Source of the DNA: Gemmatimonadales bacterium
GTDB lineage: Bacteria; Gemmatimonadota; Gemmatimonadetes; Gemmatimonadales; GWC2-71-9
Assembly: GCA_025928645.1 (NCBI GenBank)
Contig: JAICJD010000019.1
Coordinates: forward strand, 1 to 33,072
Reading direction: 5' to 3'
Length of the DNA: 33,072 nt
Below, in pieces: positions 1-8,587 of the stretch. Below the pieces are notes generated by a model that had not been told where the DNA came from, did not search any database, and saw only the letters and a program-made list of their open reading frames with translations. Both the position numbers and the translations under genes were made by a program. Positions within the stretch are counted from its first letter, which is position 1. Every line of letters starts with the position of its first letter.

Positions 1-814
1 CCACGAAGATGCAGGTGAGCCGGTCGCCCACGGCGAGATGGACCAGCACCGCGGCGACCGACGAATCGACCCCGCCCGACAGCCCGCAGATCACGCGGCC
101 CGTGGGCCCGACGGTCTCCTGGATGCGCCGGATCTCGCTCTCGACGAAGTGGCCGGGCGTCCAGTCCGGCGTGACGCCGCAGACCTCGAACAGGAAGTTG
201 CTCAGGATCTCGCCGCCGCGGGGCGTGTGCGCCACCTCAGGGTGAAACTGAACGCCGAACAGAGGCCGCTCGCGGTGCTCGATGGCCGCGACCGGGCTGT
301 TGTCGCTCGACGCGGTGACGGCGTAGCCGGGGGGCGGGGCGTCCACGTGGTCGCCGTGGCTCATCCAGACCGGCGTCTCCTCGCCGCGGCCGAACCCGCG
401 GAACAGGCGGCCGCCTTCGATCGTGACGTTGGCCCGCCCGTACTCGCGCCGGGAGGCGCGGGTCACGTTGCCGCCTGAGAGATGCGCGAGCAGCTGCATG
501 CCGTAGCACAATCCCAGCACGGGCGTGCCGAGCTCGAGCAGCGCGGGGTCCGCGGTCGGTACGTTCTCGTCGTACACCGAGTTGGGGCCGCCGGAGAGGA
601 TGATGCCCCTCGGCTTCCACTCGCGAATCCAGGCCACCGTGCGGGAGGGCGGGTGGATCTCGCAGTACACGTGGGCCTCGCGCACCCGCCGCGCGATGAG
701 CTGGGTGTACTGCGACCCGAAGTCGATGATCAGGATGCCGTCGTGATGAGGAGCCACCCGGGGTGGCGCGCCCTGTCCGGCCGCCCCCTCCGCCTTTGCA
801 ATGCCGCTGGTCAT
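1..814 (-). CDS. guaA: GMP synthase (glutamine-hydrolysing), N-terminal part, cut by window edge
   Basis: Converts XMP to GMP using glutamine and ATP, the last step of guanine nucleotide synthesis. About 271 codons are visible. The class I glutamine amidotransferase domain begins [18 protein letters not shown] and carries the nucleophile motif GLCYGMQ, followed by VQFHPEV with the catalytic His and Glu. The PP-loop ATP pyrophosphatase motif SGGVDSS follows, and the frame runs off the window there. The ATG at 814 overlaps the lysA stop as ATGA and has a strong GGAGG five bases or so upstream, so I prefer it, although it gives about 25 residues before the usual family start. A GTG a little downstream is an alternative start. 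Seen: motifs and overlap. Inferred: a normal full-length gene continuing beyond position 1. Confidence 0.96.
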   Translation of the reverse strand, partial: MTSGIAKAEGAAGQGAPPRVAPHHDGILIIDFGSQYTQLIARRVREAHVYCEIHPPSRTVAWIREWKPRGIILSGGPNSVYDENVPTADPALLELGTPVLGLCYGMQLLAHLSGGNVTRASRREYGRANVTIEGGRLFRGFGRGEETPVWMSHGDHVDAPPPGYAVTASSDNSPVAAIEHRERPLFGVQFHPEVAHTPRGGEILSNFLFEVCGVTPDWTPGHFVESEIRRIQETVGPTGRVICGLSGGVDSSVAAVLVHLAVGDRLTCIFV

Positions 815-2097
815 TCCGCCTCCGTCCGTTCCCCCGCAAACAGCGCTTCCACCGTTTCCCGCGACCGCGCCAGCCACCAACGGCCGCCATCGACCACCAC
901 CTCGGCGGGCCGGGGGCGGGAATTGTAGTTCGACGCCATGACGAAGCCGTATGCGCCGGCACCGAGGACGGCGAGCCCGTCGCCGGCGCTCACATCGGGC
1001 ACCTCGCGGTCGAGCGCGAGGAAGTCGCCGGTCTCGCACACCGGGCCCACGACGTCGGCCCGGACGGTGCCGCGGTCGCGGTCGTCGAGCGCCACGATCT
1101 CGTGGTAGGCCTGGTAGTGGCTGGGCCGCACCAGGTCGTTCATCCCCGCGTCCACCACGACGAACTCTTTTCCGCCGGAATGCTTGCGGTACAGCACTTC
1201 GGTCAGGAGCACGCCGGCGCTGCCGACCAGGAACCGGCCGGGCTCGAGATAGACGGTGTAGCCGGTGGGGGCGAGAAGCGGGACGATCTCGGCGGCGAAG
1301 CGCGCCGGGTCCATGCCCGGCTCCCGACCGTACCGGATGCCGAGCCCGCCGCCGATGTCCAGCACGTCGAGCCGGTGGCCGCCGGCCTCGAGGCGCCGGG
1401 CCAGCTCGAGCAGGCGGCCGATGCCCTGCCGGAACGGCGCGGTGTCGGAGAGCTGGCTGCCGAGGTGCATGGCCAGCGTAGTGAGACGCAGCCGCGGATG
1501 CCGCGCGATGAGCTCGGCCGCCCCCGGCACCTGATCCATGGGCACGCCGAACTTGAGTCCGCCCTTGCCGGTCGAGATGTAGGGATGGGTGTCCGTCGTG
1601 ACGTCGGGATTGACCCGGATGCCCACCGCGACGTCGGCCCGCTCGTCCTCGGCGATCGCCGCGAGCCGCTCCAGCTCCTCCAGCGACTCGACGTTCAGAT
1701 GACCCAGCCGCGCCCGCACCGCCTGGCGGAGCTCCGCGTCGGTCTTCCCCACCCCGCTGAACACGATCCGGTCCGGCGCGAATCCGGCGGCAAGGGCCCG
1801 CGCCATCTCGCCGCCCGACACGATGTCCGCGCCGGCGCCGAGATCGCGGAGAATCCGAAGCACGGCCAGGGTACTGTTGGCCTTGACCGCGTAGCAGAGG
1901 CGGTGACGGACCCCGGCGAGCGCTTCATCGAGGGCGCGGTACCGGTCGCGGATCGCGTCGGCGTTGTAGACGTACACCGGCGTGCCGACGGTTCGGGCGA
2001 TGTCCGCGAGCGCGATCCCGCCGAGCAGAAGCGCTCCATCCCGGCGCGCGAGCCCGGCGTCCGCGAAGCGCTCGTCGATCAGTAGGCTTTGGCCCAC
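811..2097 (-). CDS. lysA: Diaminopimelate decarboxylase
   Basis: PLP-dependent decarboxylation of meso-diaminopimelate to L-lysine, the last step of the DAP pathway. The 428-residue product fits the fold III decarboxylase family. Visible motifs are CYAVKANS (the lysine that binds PLP), the glycine-rich phosphate-binding [16 protein letters not shown], and the C-terminal GPVCETGD with the active-site cysteine from the partner subunit, then [17 protein letters not shown]. There is no ATG at the expected N-terminus. I chose GTG at 2097, which overlaps the 3' end of proS by 19 bases and has GAGG four bases upstream. A CTG at 2082 is a weaker alternative. Its stop overlaps the guaA start, so proS, lysA and guaA look co-translated. 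No oddities beyond the non-ATG start. Confidence 0.94.
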   Translation of the reverse strand: MGQSLLIDERFADAGLARRDGALLLGGIALADIARTVGTPVYVYNADAIRDRYRALDEALAGVRHRLCYAVKANSTLAVLRILRDLGAGADIVSGGEMARALAAGFAPDRIVFSGVGKTDAELRQAVRARLGHLNVESLEELERLAAIAEDERADVAVGIRVNPDVTTDTHPYISTGKGGLKFGVPMDQVPGAAELIARHPRLRLTTLAMHLGSQLSDTAPFRQGIGRLLELARRLEAGGHRLDVLDIGGGLGIRYGREPGMDPARFAAEIVPLLAPTGYTVYLEPGRFLVGSAGVLLTEVLYRKHSGGKEFVVVDAGMNDLVRPSHYQAYHEIVALDDRDRGTVRADVVGPVCETGDFLALDREVPDVSAGDGLAVLGAGAYGFVMASNYNSRPRPAEVVVDGGRWWLARSRETVEALFAGERTEAE

Positions 2098-3527
2098 ACC
2101 GCCTCGGCGACGCTGGGCCGGCCGCACCACATGCAGGTGGCCGGGGCCGGGACGGAGCGGAACTCCTCGTCGGGCAGCACGCGGATCGTGGCCTTCGTCT
2201 GTTCCTTGACCTGGGCCTCGCAGTCGTTCGAGCCGCAGAACCCGGCGTACACGAACCCGCCGCCGGCCTCCATGTAGTCGAGGAACAGCTGCTTGGTGGC
2301 GCCGCGGATGCTGTTCGCCTCCCGCCGCGCCCGGGCAGCCTCGAGCAGGTCGGTCTGCATGCGCTCCATTTCCTGGAACATGCGGGGCACCAGACCTTCC
2401 ATCGGAAGCGTCTCCTTCTTTCCGCCGGTCCGCCGCGCCAATACCACCGCGCCGGCCGCCACGTCCCTGGGGCCGATCTCGAGCCGGAGCGGGACGCCCC
2501 GCCCTTCCCACTCGTAGTACTTGGCCCCCGGCTTCATGCCTTCCCGCGCATCGAGGTGAACCCGGACGCCGGCGGCAACGAGCTCCTTCCGCACCCGGTC
2601 CGCCGCCTCGAGAACGGCGCCGCGCTCGCTGTCGGTGCGATAGATCGGCACGATCACCACCTGGTACTGGGCCAGCCGCGGCGGGCAGACCAGGCCGGCG
2701 TCGTCCCCGTGGGTCATGATGAGGGCGCCGACGAGTCGGGTCGAGACTCCCCACGAGGTGTTCCACACGTGGTCCAGCTCGCCGTTGGCGGTCTGAAACG
2801 TCACCTCGAAGGCACGCGAGAAGTTCTGGCCGAGGTTGTGGCTGGTGCCGGCCTGAAGCGCCTTGTTGTCCTGCATGAGCGCCTCGCAGCTGTAGGTGCG
2901 GAGCGCGCCGGCGAACCGCTCGCTGTCCGTCTTCCGCCCGGTGACCACCGGCATGGCCATCCATTGATCCATGAACGTCCGATAGACGCCGAGCATCCGC
3001 CGGGTCTCCTCCTCGGCCTCGGCTTCGGTGGCGTGCGCGGTGTGCCCCTCCTGCCACAGGAACTCGGTGGTGCGCAGGAACAGCCGGGTGCGCAGCTCCC
3101 AGCGCACCACGTTGGCCCACTGGTTGATGAGCAGCGGCAGGTCGCGGTAGCTCTGGATCCACTTGGCGTACATCGCGTAGATGATCGTCTCGGACGTCGG
3201 ACGGACCACCAGCGGCTCTTCCAGCTCCTTGCCGCCGCCGTGGGTCACGACGGCGGTCTCGGGCGCGAAGCCCTCGACGTGCTCCGCCTCGCGCGAGAGG
3301 AAGCTCTGGGGGATGAACAGCGGGAAGTAGGCGTTCTGATGACCGGTGTCCTTGAACATCTGGTCGAGGGCGCGCTGCATCTGCTCCCAGATGGCGTAGC
3401 CGTTCGGGCGGATGACCATGCACCCCCGCACCGGGCTGTAGTCGGCCAGCTCGGCGCGGGCGATCAGTTCATTGTACCAGGCGCTGAAATCCGCCGCCCG
3501 GGTCGTCAGCGCCTTCGTGTCCGCCAT
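2079..3527 (-). CDS. proS: Prolyl-tRNA synthetase, archaeal/eukaryotic-like short type
   Basis: Charges tRNA-Pro with proline. The protein is 482 residues, much shorter than the roughly 570-residue bacterial form, and no editing insertion is seen between motifs 2 and 3. Class II motifs are visible: motif 2 around RTRLFLRTTEFLWQEGHTAH and motif 3 around GVSTRLVGALIMTHGDD. After the anticodon-binding domain there is a C-terminal extension with Cys pairs (CGSNDC and CMWCG) that ends in Tyr (KAY), the hallmark of the archaeal/eukaryotic-like class known in some bacteria. The start is ATG 3527 (MADTKALTT), preceded by GAGGGG; an in-frame upstream extension to 3584 lacks homology. It is followed by lysA, which overlaps it. 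Confidence 0.95.
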   Translation of the reverse strand: MADTKALTTRAADFSAWYNELIARAELADYSPVRGCMVIRPNGYAIWEQMQRALDQMFKDTGHQNAYFPLFIPQSFLSREAEHVEGFAPETAVVTHGGGKELEEPLVVRPTSETIIYAMYAKWIQSYRDLPLLINQWANVVRWELRTRLFLRTTEFLWQEGHTAHATEAEAEEETRRMLGVYRTFMDQWMAMPVVTGRKTDSERFAGALRTYSCEALMQDNKALQAGTSHNLGQNFSRAFEVTFQTANGELDHVWNTSWGVSTRLVGALIMTHGDDAGLVCPPRLAQYQVVIVPIYRTDSERGAVLEAADRVRKELVAAGVRVHLDAREGMKPGAKYYEWEGRGVPLRLEIGPRDVAAGAVVLARRTGGKKETLPMEGLVPRMFQEMERMQTDLLEAARARREANSIRGATKQLFLDYMEAGGGFVYAGFCGSNDCEAQVKEQTKATIRVLPDEEFRSVPAPATCMWCGRPSVAEAVWAKAY

Positions 3528-3650
3528 GCGTGGCCCCTCTGCCGTGCGTGCCTGACCCTTGATGCCGATTGCCACTGCGTTCACCGCCTTGAGTCGTTCG
3601 GTCCTGGCCGCTGCCTCCGCGCCGCCGTCCGCCGCGGGCGGGTACTCTGG

Positions 3651-3692
3651 AAAATACCGGGATGGCCCGGCCCCGGCGTTCAGGCGCCGGTA
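3651..3692 (-). terminator. Possible weak terminator after hisS
   Basis: On the minus strand, just after the hisS stop, TACCGG (3687-3692) can pair with CCGGTA (3655-3660), directly followed by TTTT (3651-3654). An alternative internal stem CCGGCG/CGCCGG (3685-3690 with 3673-3678) is also possible. The T tract is short and the outer loop long, so this is a candidate only. The rest of the 171-base hisS-proS gap is GC-rich, and I see no convincing promoter in it. Confidence 0.3.
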
Positions 3693-3698
3693 CGCCCC

Positions 3699-5000
3699 TC
3701 ACACCACCGCGGCCATGCGCGCCAGCCGCTCGACGACCTGGGTCCGATCCACTGGTTCCTGCCCCTGCCCGCGCAGGTCCTTGAGCATGACCTGGCCCCG
3801 TGCCCGATCGTCGGGGCCGATCACCAGGGCCGCGCGGGCATTCCGCGCGTCCGCCAGCCGAAGCTGCTTCCCCACGGCCTGGGTCGTCAGCGCGTACTCG
3901 ACCCGGAGCCCGGCGTCGCGGAGCTCGTGGGCGAGAGCCAGGACCTCCGGCACGTCCTGCTCGCTGATGGCGGCGACAAAGACATCGATGCTCGAGACGT
4001 CGGCGGGCACGAGCCCCCGCTCGCGCAGCAGCTCGGCCAGCACGACGTCGCCCATCCCGAAGCCAATCGCCGGCAGGTCGACCCCCCCCAGGGCCTCGAG
4101 GAGCCCGTCGTAACGCCCGCCGCCGCAGATGGCGCGCAGCGTCCGCCCGGCGTCGAACAGCTCGAACACGGTTCCGGTGTAGTAGGCGAGGCCCCGCACG
4201 ATGGTGAGGTCCACCTCGACGAACTCCCCGAGCCCCATGGCGCCGAGCGCCTCGACCACGCGGCGGAGCGGCCGGCCGGTCTCCTCGCCGCCGGGGGCGC
4301 GCGCCAGCGCGGCCTCGACCGCCGGCAGGCCACGCAGCGCCGCGGCCGCGAAGACGCCGTCGATCGTTCCGGCCGTCATGCCCGCGGCCGCGAGCGGCTC
4401 GGCGAGCGCCCGGCGCTCCGCGCGCTCGATCTTGTCCACCGCCTGGAAAGCGGCCGGGAGCTGCTGGTCCGTCACGCCCGACGCGAGCAGCAGGGTCCGA
4501 AGCACGCGCCGGTCGGAGAGCCGGACCTTGATGTCGCCCGGGCCCAGGCCGAACGCCCGCATGACGTCCACCGCGAGCGCGATCAGCTCGGCGTCCGCGA
4601 GCGGGCCGGGCTCGCCGATCAGGTCGCAGTTGAGCTGGAAGTGCTCTCGAAGACGCCCCCGTTGCTGGCGCTCGTAGCGGAACAGCTGAGGCAACGCGAA
4701 CCAGCGGATCGGCTTCTTGAGCCCGTTGGCCCGCGCGGCCACCATCCGGGCGAGGGTGGGCGTCATCTCCGGCCGAAGCGCGACCTCACGGCCGCCCTTG
4801 TCCGTGAAGTTGTACAGCTGGCCCACGATCTCGGCGCCGCTCTTCGCGGTATAGAGCTCGAGCGGCTCGAGCGGCGGGCCGTCGTACTCCTCGAAGCCGT
4901 AGCGCGACGCGACGGCCCGCCAGGTGTGGAGGATGTGCGCGCGGAGCGCGAGGTCGGCGGGGTAAAAGTCCCGAAAGCCCGGCAGGGCCTTGGCTTGCAT
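3699..5000 (-). CDS. hisS: Histidyl-tRNA synthetase
   Basis: Charges tRNA-His with histidine in the cytoplasm. The 433-residue protein has the usual family length. It opens with ALPGFRDFYP (motif 1 region), carries class II motif 2 FRYERQQRGRLREHFQLNCD, and has the histidine-specific motif LVRGLAYYTGTVFE followed by CGGGRYDGL (motif 3 area). The C-terminal anticodon-binding domain begins near VDVFVA-type residues (SSIDVFVAAISEQ). The ATG at 5000 fits the family start. No clear Shine-Dalgarno sequence precedes it, but TATGTT lies six bases upstream. It follows folC after 27 bases and precedes proS by 171 bases, so two aminoacyl-tRNA synthetase genes are adjacent. I see no irregularities. Confidence 0.96.
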   Translation of the reverse strand: MQAKALPGFRDFYPADLALRAHILHTWRAVASRYGFEEYDGPPLEPLELYTAKSGAEIVGQLYNFTDKGGREVALRPEMTPTLARMVAARANGLKKPIRWFALPQLFRYERQQRGRLREHFQLNCDLIGEPGPLADAELIALAVDVMRAFGLGPGDIKVRLSDRRVLRTLLLASGVTDQQLPAAFQAVDKIERAERRALAEPLAAAGMTAGTIDGVFAAAALRGLPAVEAALARAPGGEETGRPLRRVVEALGAMGLGEFVEVDLTIVRGLAYYTGTVFELFDAGRTLRAICGGGRYDGLLEALGGVDLPAIGFGMGDVVLAELLRERGLVPADVSSIDVFVAAISEQDVPEVLALAHELRDAGLRVEYALTTQAVGKQLRLADARNARAALVIGPDDRARGQVMLKDLRGQGQEPVDRTQVVERLARMAAVV

Positions 5001-5027
5001 GGGGAGAACATAGTCGCCCCAGGAACC

Positions 5028-6269
5028 CTACACCACCTCCATGCCGAGCGCCGTCATCACGTCTCCTACCGTGTGGAACGAGCCGGTGACGAGCACCGTG
5101 CCGGCGCCCTCCTGCACCTTCGCGAGCGCCTCACCGAAGTCGGGCAGCAGCGTCCAGAGCGCACGCGCCGGCGGCCGGCCGCGGTCTCGCAGCCAGCGGC
5201 GCAGCCACACCGCGTTCCAGCCCCGGCTCGCCGCCGTCGGCGCGACGGTGAGGACGCCCCGATCGATGACCCGGTCGAGCTGCACCAGCATGTCGGGCCA
5301 TTCCTTGTCGCCCAGGATCGAGACCAGCGCGTGCAGCGGCCGCGGCGGCCGGAGCGTCTCGAGCGCGCCCAGGAGAGCCCGGATCCCGTCGGGATTGTGG
5401 GCGACATCGAACAGCCACTTGCCGCGGCGGTCGAGCCGCCCCGGGAGCTGCGCGGCGGCGAACGCGCGCTCGAGCGCCGGCGCGGGCGGGCGATACGGCG
5501 GCGGCAGCGCCATCAGAACTCCCTGCGCCACGCCGGCATTCCGGCGCTGGTGCGGACCCGCGAGGCCGAGCGGTGCCGGCCACTCGTAGTCGGCCGGGAG
5601 GACGCGGATGTCCGCGCGCCCGTCGCCGTCGAGCCGGGCCACCGATTTCCGAGCCTCGCGCCGGAGCACGTCCACCAGCGCCGGGTCACGCTCGCCGATC
5701 ACGAACGGCACCCCGGGCTTCGCGATGCCGGCCTTCTCCGCGGCGATCAGCTCGAGCGTGTCTCCCAGATACTTCATGTGGTCGCGCTCGATCTTGGTCA
5801 CCGCGCTCACCAGCGGCCGGAGGACGTTGGTGCTGTCGAGCCGCCCGCCCAGCCCGACCTCGGCGACGACGATCTCCGCGCCGCGGGCCGCGAAGTCGGC
5901 GAACGCGATGGCCGTGCTCGCCTCGAAGAAGGTGGCCTTCCGCTCGAGGATGAGCGGCCGGAGCCGCTCGGTCCACATTGCCATCGCCGGCTCGCTGATG
6001 GGCACCCCGTCCACCCGGATCCGCTCGCGGAACGAGATCAGGTGCGGCGAGGTGTACAGTCCCACCCGCCATCCAGCCTCGGCGAGCGCCGCGGCCACGA
6101 GTGTCGAGACGCTGCCCTTCCCATTGGTGCCGCCGATGTGGATCGACGGCATGACCTCATGCGGGTCACCCACCGCGCGCAGCAGCGCGCGCGTGGTGGC
6201 GAGCCCGAACTTGATGGTCGTGGTCCGGGGAAAGAGAAACCGAAGCGCGTCGTCGTAGGTCAGGGGCAT
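5028..6269 (-). CDS. folC: Folylpolyglutamate synthase / dihydrofolate synthase
   Basis: Adds L-glutamate to dihydropteroate and to folates using ATP, giving retained polyglutamate cofactors. The 413-residue product has the Mur-ligase-like layout. The ATP loop is HIGGTNGKGSVS near residue 45, followed by GLYTSPHLISFRERI, the central AEVGLGGRLDSTNV, and ERDHMKYLGDTLELIAAEKAGI. The C-terminal domain carries the DVAHNPDG motif and ends with TVLVTGSFHTVGDV. Whether it has both activities cannot be told from sequence alone. The ATG at 6269 has GGAGC nearby. It sits 96 bases after accD, an arrangement also common in other bacteria, and 27 bases before hisS. Confidence 0.95.
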   Translation of the reverse strand: MPLTYDDALRFLFPRTTTIKFGLATTRALLRAVGDPHEVMPSIHIGGTNGKGSVSTLVAAALAEAGWRVGLYTSPHLISFRERIRVDGVPISEPAMAMWTERLRPLILERKATFFEASTAIAFADFAARGAEIVVAEVGLGGRLDSTNVLRPLVSAVTKIERDHMKYLGDTLELIAAEKAGIAKPGVPFVIGERDPALVDVLRREARKSVARLDGDGRADIRVLPADYEWPAPLGLAGPHQRRNAGVAQGVLMALPPPYRPPAPALERAFAAAQLPGRLDRRGKWLFDVAHNPDGIRALLGALETLRPPRPLHALVSILGDKEWPDMLVQLDRVIDRGVLTVAPTAASRGWNAVWLRRWLRDRGRPPARALWTLLPDFGEALAKVQEGAGTVLVTGSFHTVGDVMTALGMEVV

Positions 6270-6314
6270 GCTGCTCCGGCGCTCACCGCGTCACGGGCCG
6301 CCGTCGGAACGACG

Positions 6315-6344
6315 ACGCCCCACCCGGTGGCCCGGATGGGGCGT
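6315..6344 (-). terminator. GC-rich stem-loop between accD and folC
   Basis: A perfect 8-bp inverted repeat (6315-6322 with 6337-6344, ACGCCCCA/TGGGGCGT) encloses a further CCGG/CCGG pairing. The stem lies 21 bases downstream of the accD stop. No T tract follows on the minus strand, so it could be a factor-assisted terminator, an RNA-stabilising stem or a processing site. The call as terminator is an inference. Confidence 0.35.
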
Positions 6345-6365
6345 GCGCTCCGGTGGCAGCGGCCG

Positions 6366-7232
6366 CTAACTCAGCTCGGCGTGCTCGGCCTGCGGCCGCT
6401 GCCCCTTCATGTGCCGCAGCAGCCGGGCCGTGGTGTCGCGCAGCGACGCGCGCGGTACCACGTCGTCGATCTGCCCGTGCTCGAGCAGGAACTCGGCGGT
6501 CTGGAAGCCTTCCGGCAGGTCCTGCCCGATGGTCTGCTTGATCACCCGCTGCCCCGCGAATCCGATGAGCGCCCCCGGCTCCGCCAGGATCACGTCGCCC
6601 TGCATGGCGAACGACGCCGAGACGCCGCCGGTGGTGGGATCCGTGAGAATCGAGATGTAGGGGATGCAGTCGCGGTTGAGCAAGGCGATGGCGGCGGAGG
6701 TCTTGGCCATCTGCATCAGGGAAAGCACGCCTTCCTGCATGCGCGCGCCGCCCGACGCGGAGACGAGGACCAGCGGAATCTTCTTCTCGTGCGAGCGCCG
6801 CGCCAGCCGGGCGATCTTCTCGCCCACCACCGAGCCCATCGAGCCGCCCATGAAGCTGAAATTCATGACGCCCAGGTTGAACGGCAGCCCGTCCAGCCGG
6901 GCCGTGCCGGTATAGATCCCGTCCGCCTCCCCGCCCTTCTTGCGGGCCGACACCAGCCGCTCGGGATAGTGCTCGAAACGGAGCGGGTCGGTCGAGCGCA
7001 GGTTGGCCCAGAGCTCGCGCCAGGTGCCGGGATCGGTCAGGAGCTCGATGTAGCCCTCGGCTCCGATCCGCCGGTGGCGCCCGCACTCCGGACAGACGTT
7101 GAGGGCCTTCTCGAACTTCTCCCGCAGGTCGATGTGCCCGCAGCCGTCGCACTTTTCCCACGCGTCGGGCGGAATCTCCAGCCGCTCGCGCTGCGACGTC
7201 CGGGGCTTCCGTTCTTTCTTAAACCATGCCAT
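6366..7232 (-). CDS. accD: Acetyl-CoA carboxylase carboxyltransferase subunit beta
   Basis: The beta half of the carboxyltransferase that moves CO2 from biotin to acetyl-CoA to make malonyl-CoA for fatty acid synthesis. About 288 residues. The N-terminus has the AccD-specific zinc ribbon C-x2-C-x15-C-x2-C (CDGCGHIDLREKFEKALNVC then PECG). The crotonase-like fold follows with SASGGARMQEGVLSLMQMAKT, LTDPTTGGVSASFAMQGD and GALIGFAGQRVI. The ATG at 7232 (MAWFKKER) matches the family N-terminus; an ATG three codons upstream (7241) is equally readable, and neither has a good Shine-Dalgarno sequence. accA is not in this window. rodA lies upstream, folC downstream. Confidence 0.96.
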   Translation of the reverse strand: MAWFKKERKPRTSQRERLEIPPDAWEKCDGCGHIDLREKFEKALNVCPECGRHRRIGAEGYIELLTDPGTWRELWANLRSTDPLRFEHYPERLVSARKKGGEADGIYTGTARLDGLPFNLGVMNFSFMGGSMGSVVGEKIARLARRSHEKKIPLVLVSASGGARMQEGVLSLMQMAKTSAAIALLNRDCIPYISILTDPTTGGVSASFAMQGDVILAEPGALIGFAGQRVIKQTIGQDLPEGFQTAEFLLEHGQIDDVVPRASLRDTTARLLRHMKGQRPQAEHAELS

Positions 7233-7244
7233 CACGGCCATAGG

Positions 7245-7295
7245 TGCAGGGGTCGCCTGGGTGAAGGAACGGGAGGGTCATGAACGGCCCCTGCA
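7245..7295 (-). promoter_or_regulatory. Inverted repeat just upstream of accD start
   Basis: Two perfect 8-base arms, TGCAGGGG and CCCCTGCA on the minus strand (7288-7295 and 7245-7252), are separated by 35 bases. They end three bases from the ATG at 7241. If folded in mRNA, the stem would sit over the ribosome entry site of accD. No protein-binding or riboswitch family is recognised. The rest of the rodA-accD gap shows no clear promoter. Confidence 0.3.
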
Positions 7296-7345
7296 ATTTC
7301 GACCATCCCCGGCCCAAACGCCAGACCCAGCCATCTAAGTTGTTG

Positions 7346-8587
7346 TCAGATATCAGGATAGCCAGCCTGCCTGGAGTCCCATGCGACCCGGAACGCGAGG
7401 CCGAGGCAGATCGAGCAGATGATGAAGAAGGAGCCGCCGTACGAGAAGAACGGAAGGGGAATGCCGGTGATCGGCATGAGGTTCACCGTCATGCCGACGT
7501 TCTCGAACACGTGGGTGAAGAACAGCGCCAGGATCCCGAACGTCACCAGGCTGCTGAAGCTGTCGGTGGCGCGGCGGGCGATCCGGAGGAGCGCCAGGAA
7601 CAACGCCAGGAAGAGCGACAGCGCAACCATGACGCCGACGAAGCCCAGCTCCTCGCCGACCACCGGGAAGACGAAGTCGGTGTGTTGCTCGGGCAGGAAG
7701 GCGAGCCGCTTCTGCGGTCCCTGGGTGTACCCGGTGCCGAACCACCCGCCGGACCCGATCGCGACCCGCGACTGGATCGCGTGATATCCGGCGGCCCGCG
7801 GGTCGGCCTCGGGATTGAGGAACGTCAGCAGCCGGTTCTGCTGGTACGGCGCGAGCCGGTGCCAGAGCGGAAGGGCGATCGCGCCCATCGCGACGTTGAC
7901 GAACCAGACCGCCAGCGCGTCATAGATGTAGGGCCGCCACGAGACGAGCAGCGCCGTCACGCCGATCATCCAGATGCCCCAGGTCCAGTTGTTGAACGCG
8001 AGGAGCAGGCTGAGCCCCGGCGAGGCGATCATGAAGAGCAGCCTCGGCCGGACGCCGGCCCAGAACAGCATCGCGAACGCGATGCCGATGAAGACGATGG
8101 CGCTGCCGAGGTCGGGCTGCTTGAGCACGAGGAGGAACGGGACGCCGACGATCAGCCCCGGGACGAGCAGATCCCGGATCGAGCGCGGCGGCTCGCGCCG
8201 GCTCGAGAGGTAGCGGGCCAGCATCAGGACCGTCGCCACCTTGGCGAACTCCGACGGCTGGCCGATCTGGTGCCCGCCGATCGCGAGCCAGCTATGGCTG
8301 CTCTGCGCCGTGCCCGCGCCCGTGCCGATCGCGAGCACCAGTACCAGCAGCACCAGGGCGAACGCGTAGAGCGCCGGAGCCAGCCACTCGAGCAGCCGGA
8401 GCGAGACATGGAACACGATCCACCCGGCCACCACGCCGATGCCGAACCAGAAGAACTGGCGGTACCAGACGCCCGCGGCGTGCGTCGGCACGTCGGTCTG
8501 TCCGGCGGAGTACAGGGTGAGCAGCCCGTAGGTCATGAGCGCGAGGCTCACCCACAGGAGGCGGCGGTCGACCGCTCCCGCCTTCAC
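7346..8587 (-). CDS. rodA: Rod-shape SEDS peptidoglycan glycosyltransferase
   Basis: Polymerises lipid II into glycan strands during lateral wall growth, in complex with PBP2. The 413-residue protein is strongly hydrophobic with about ten membrane segments, beginning at LLWVSLALMTYGLLTLYSAG. SEDS signatures are visible: SSHSWLAIGGHQIGQPSEFAKVA, LKQPDLGSAIVFIGI, the long extracytoplasmic loop with FLNPEADPRAAGYHAIQSRVAIGSGG, and LPEQHTDFVFPVVGEELGF, ending with GMTVNLMPITGIPLPFFSYGG. The GTG start at 8587 overlaps the mrdA stop as GTGA, so the two partner proteins are translationally coupled. A longer upstream reading into mrdA is only an alternative frame. Confidence 0.96.
   Translation of the reverse strand: MKAGAVDRRLLWVSLALMTYGLLTLYSAGQTDVPTHAAGVWYRQFFWFGIGVVAGWIVFHVSLRLLEWLAPALYAFALVLLVLVLAIGTGAGTAQSSHSWLAIGGHQIGQPSEFAKVATVLMLARYLSSRREPPRSIRDLLVPGLIVGVPFLLVLKQPDLGSAIVFIGIAFAMLFWAGVRPRLLFMIASPGLSLLLAFNNWTWGIWMIGVTALLVSWRPYIYDALAVWFVNVAMGAIALPLWHRLAPYQQNRLLTFLNPEADPRAAGYHAIQSRVAIGSGGWFGTGYTQGPQKRLAFLPEQHTDFVFPVVGEELGFVGVMVALSLFLALFLALLRIARRATDSFSSLVTFGILALFFTHVFENVGMTVNLMPITGIPLPFFSYGGSFFIICSICLGLAFRVAWDSRQAGYPDI

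Noticed and set aside
811-3423. Apparent 870-residue fusion of lysA with an upstream sequence
   Set aside because: The N-terminal half is an off-frame reading of proS. The true lysA begins near 2097; there is no fusion.
2556-7283. Plus-strand open frame of 1575 codons
   Set aside because: It runs antisense to proS, hisS, folC and accD, all of which have clear family motifs. Long antisense frames are expected in GC-rich genes and this one has His/Arg/Pro/Gly-rich composition without domains.
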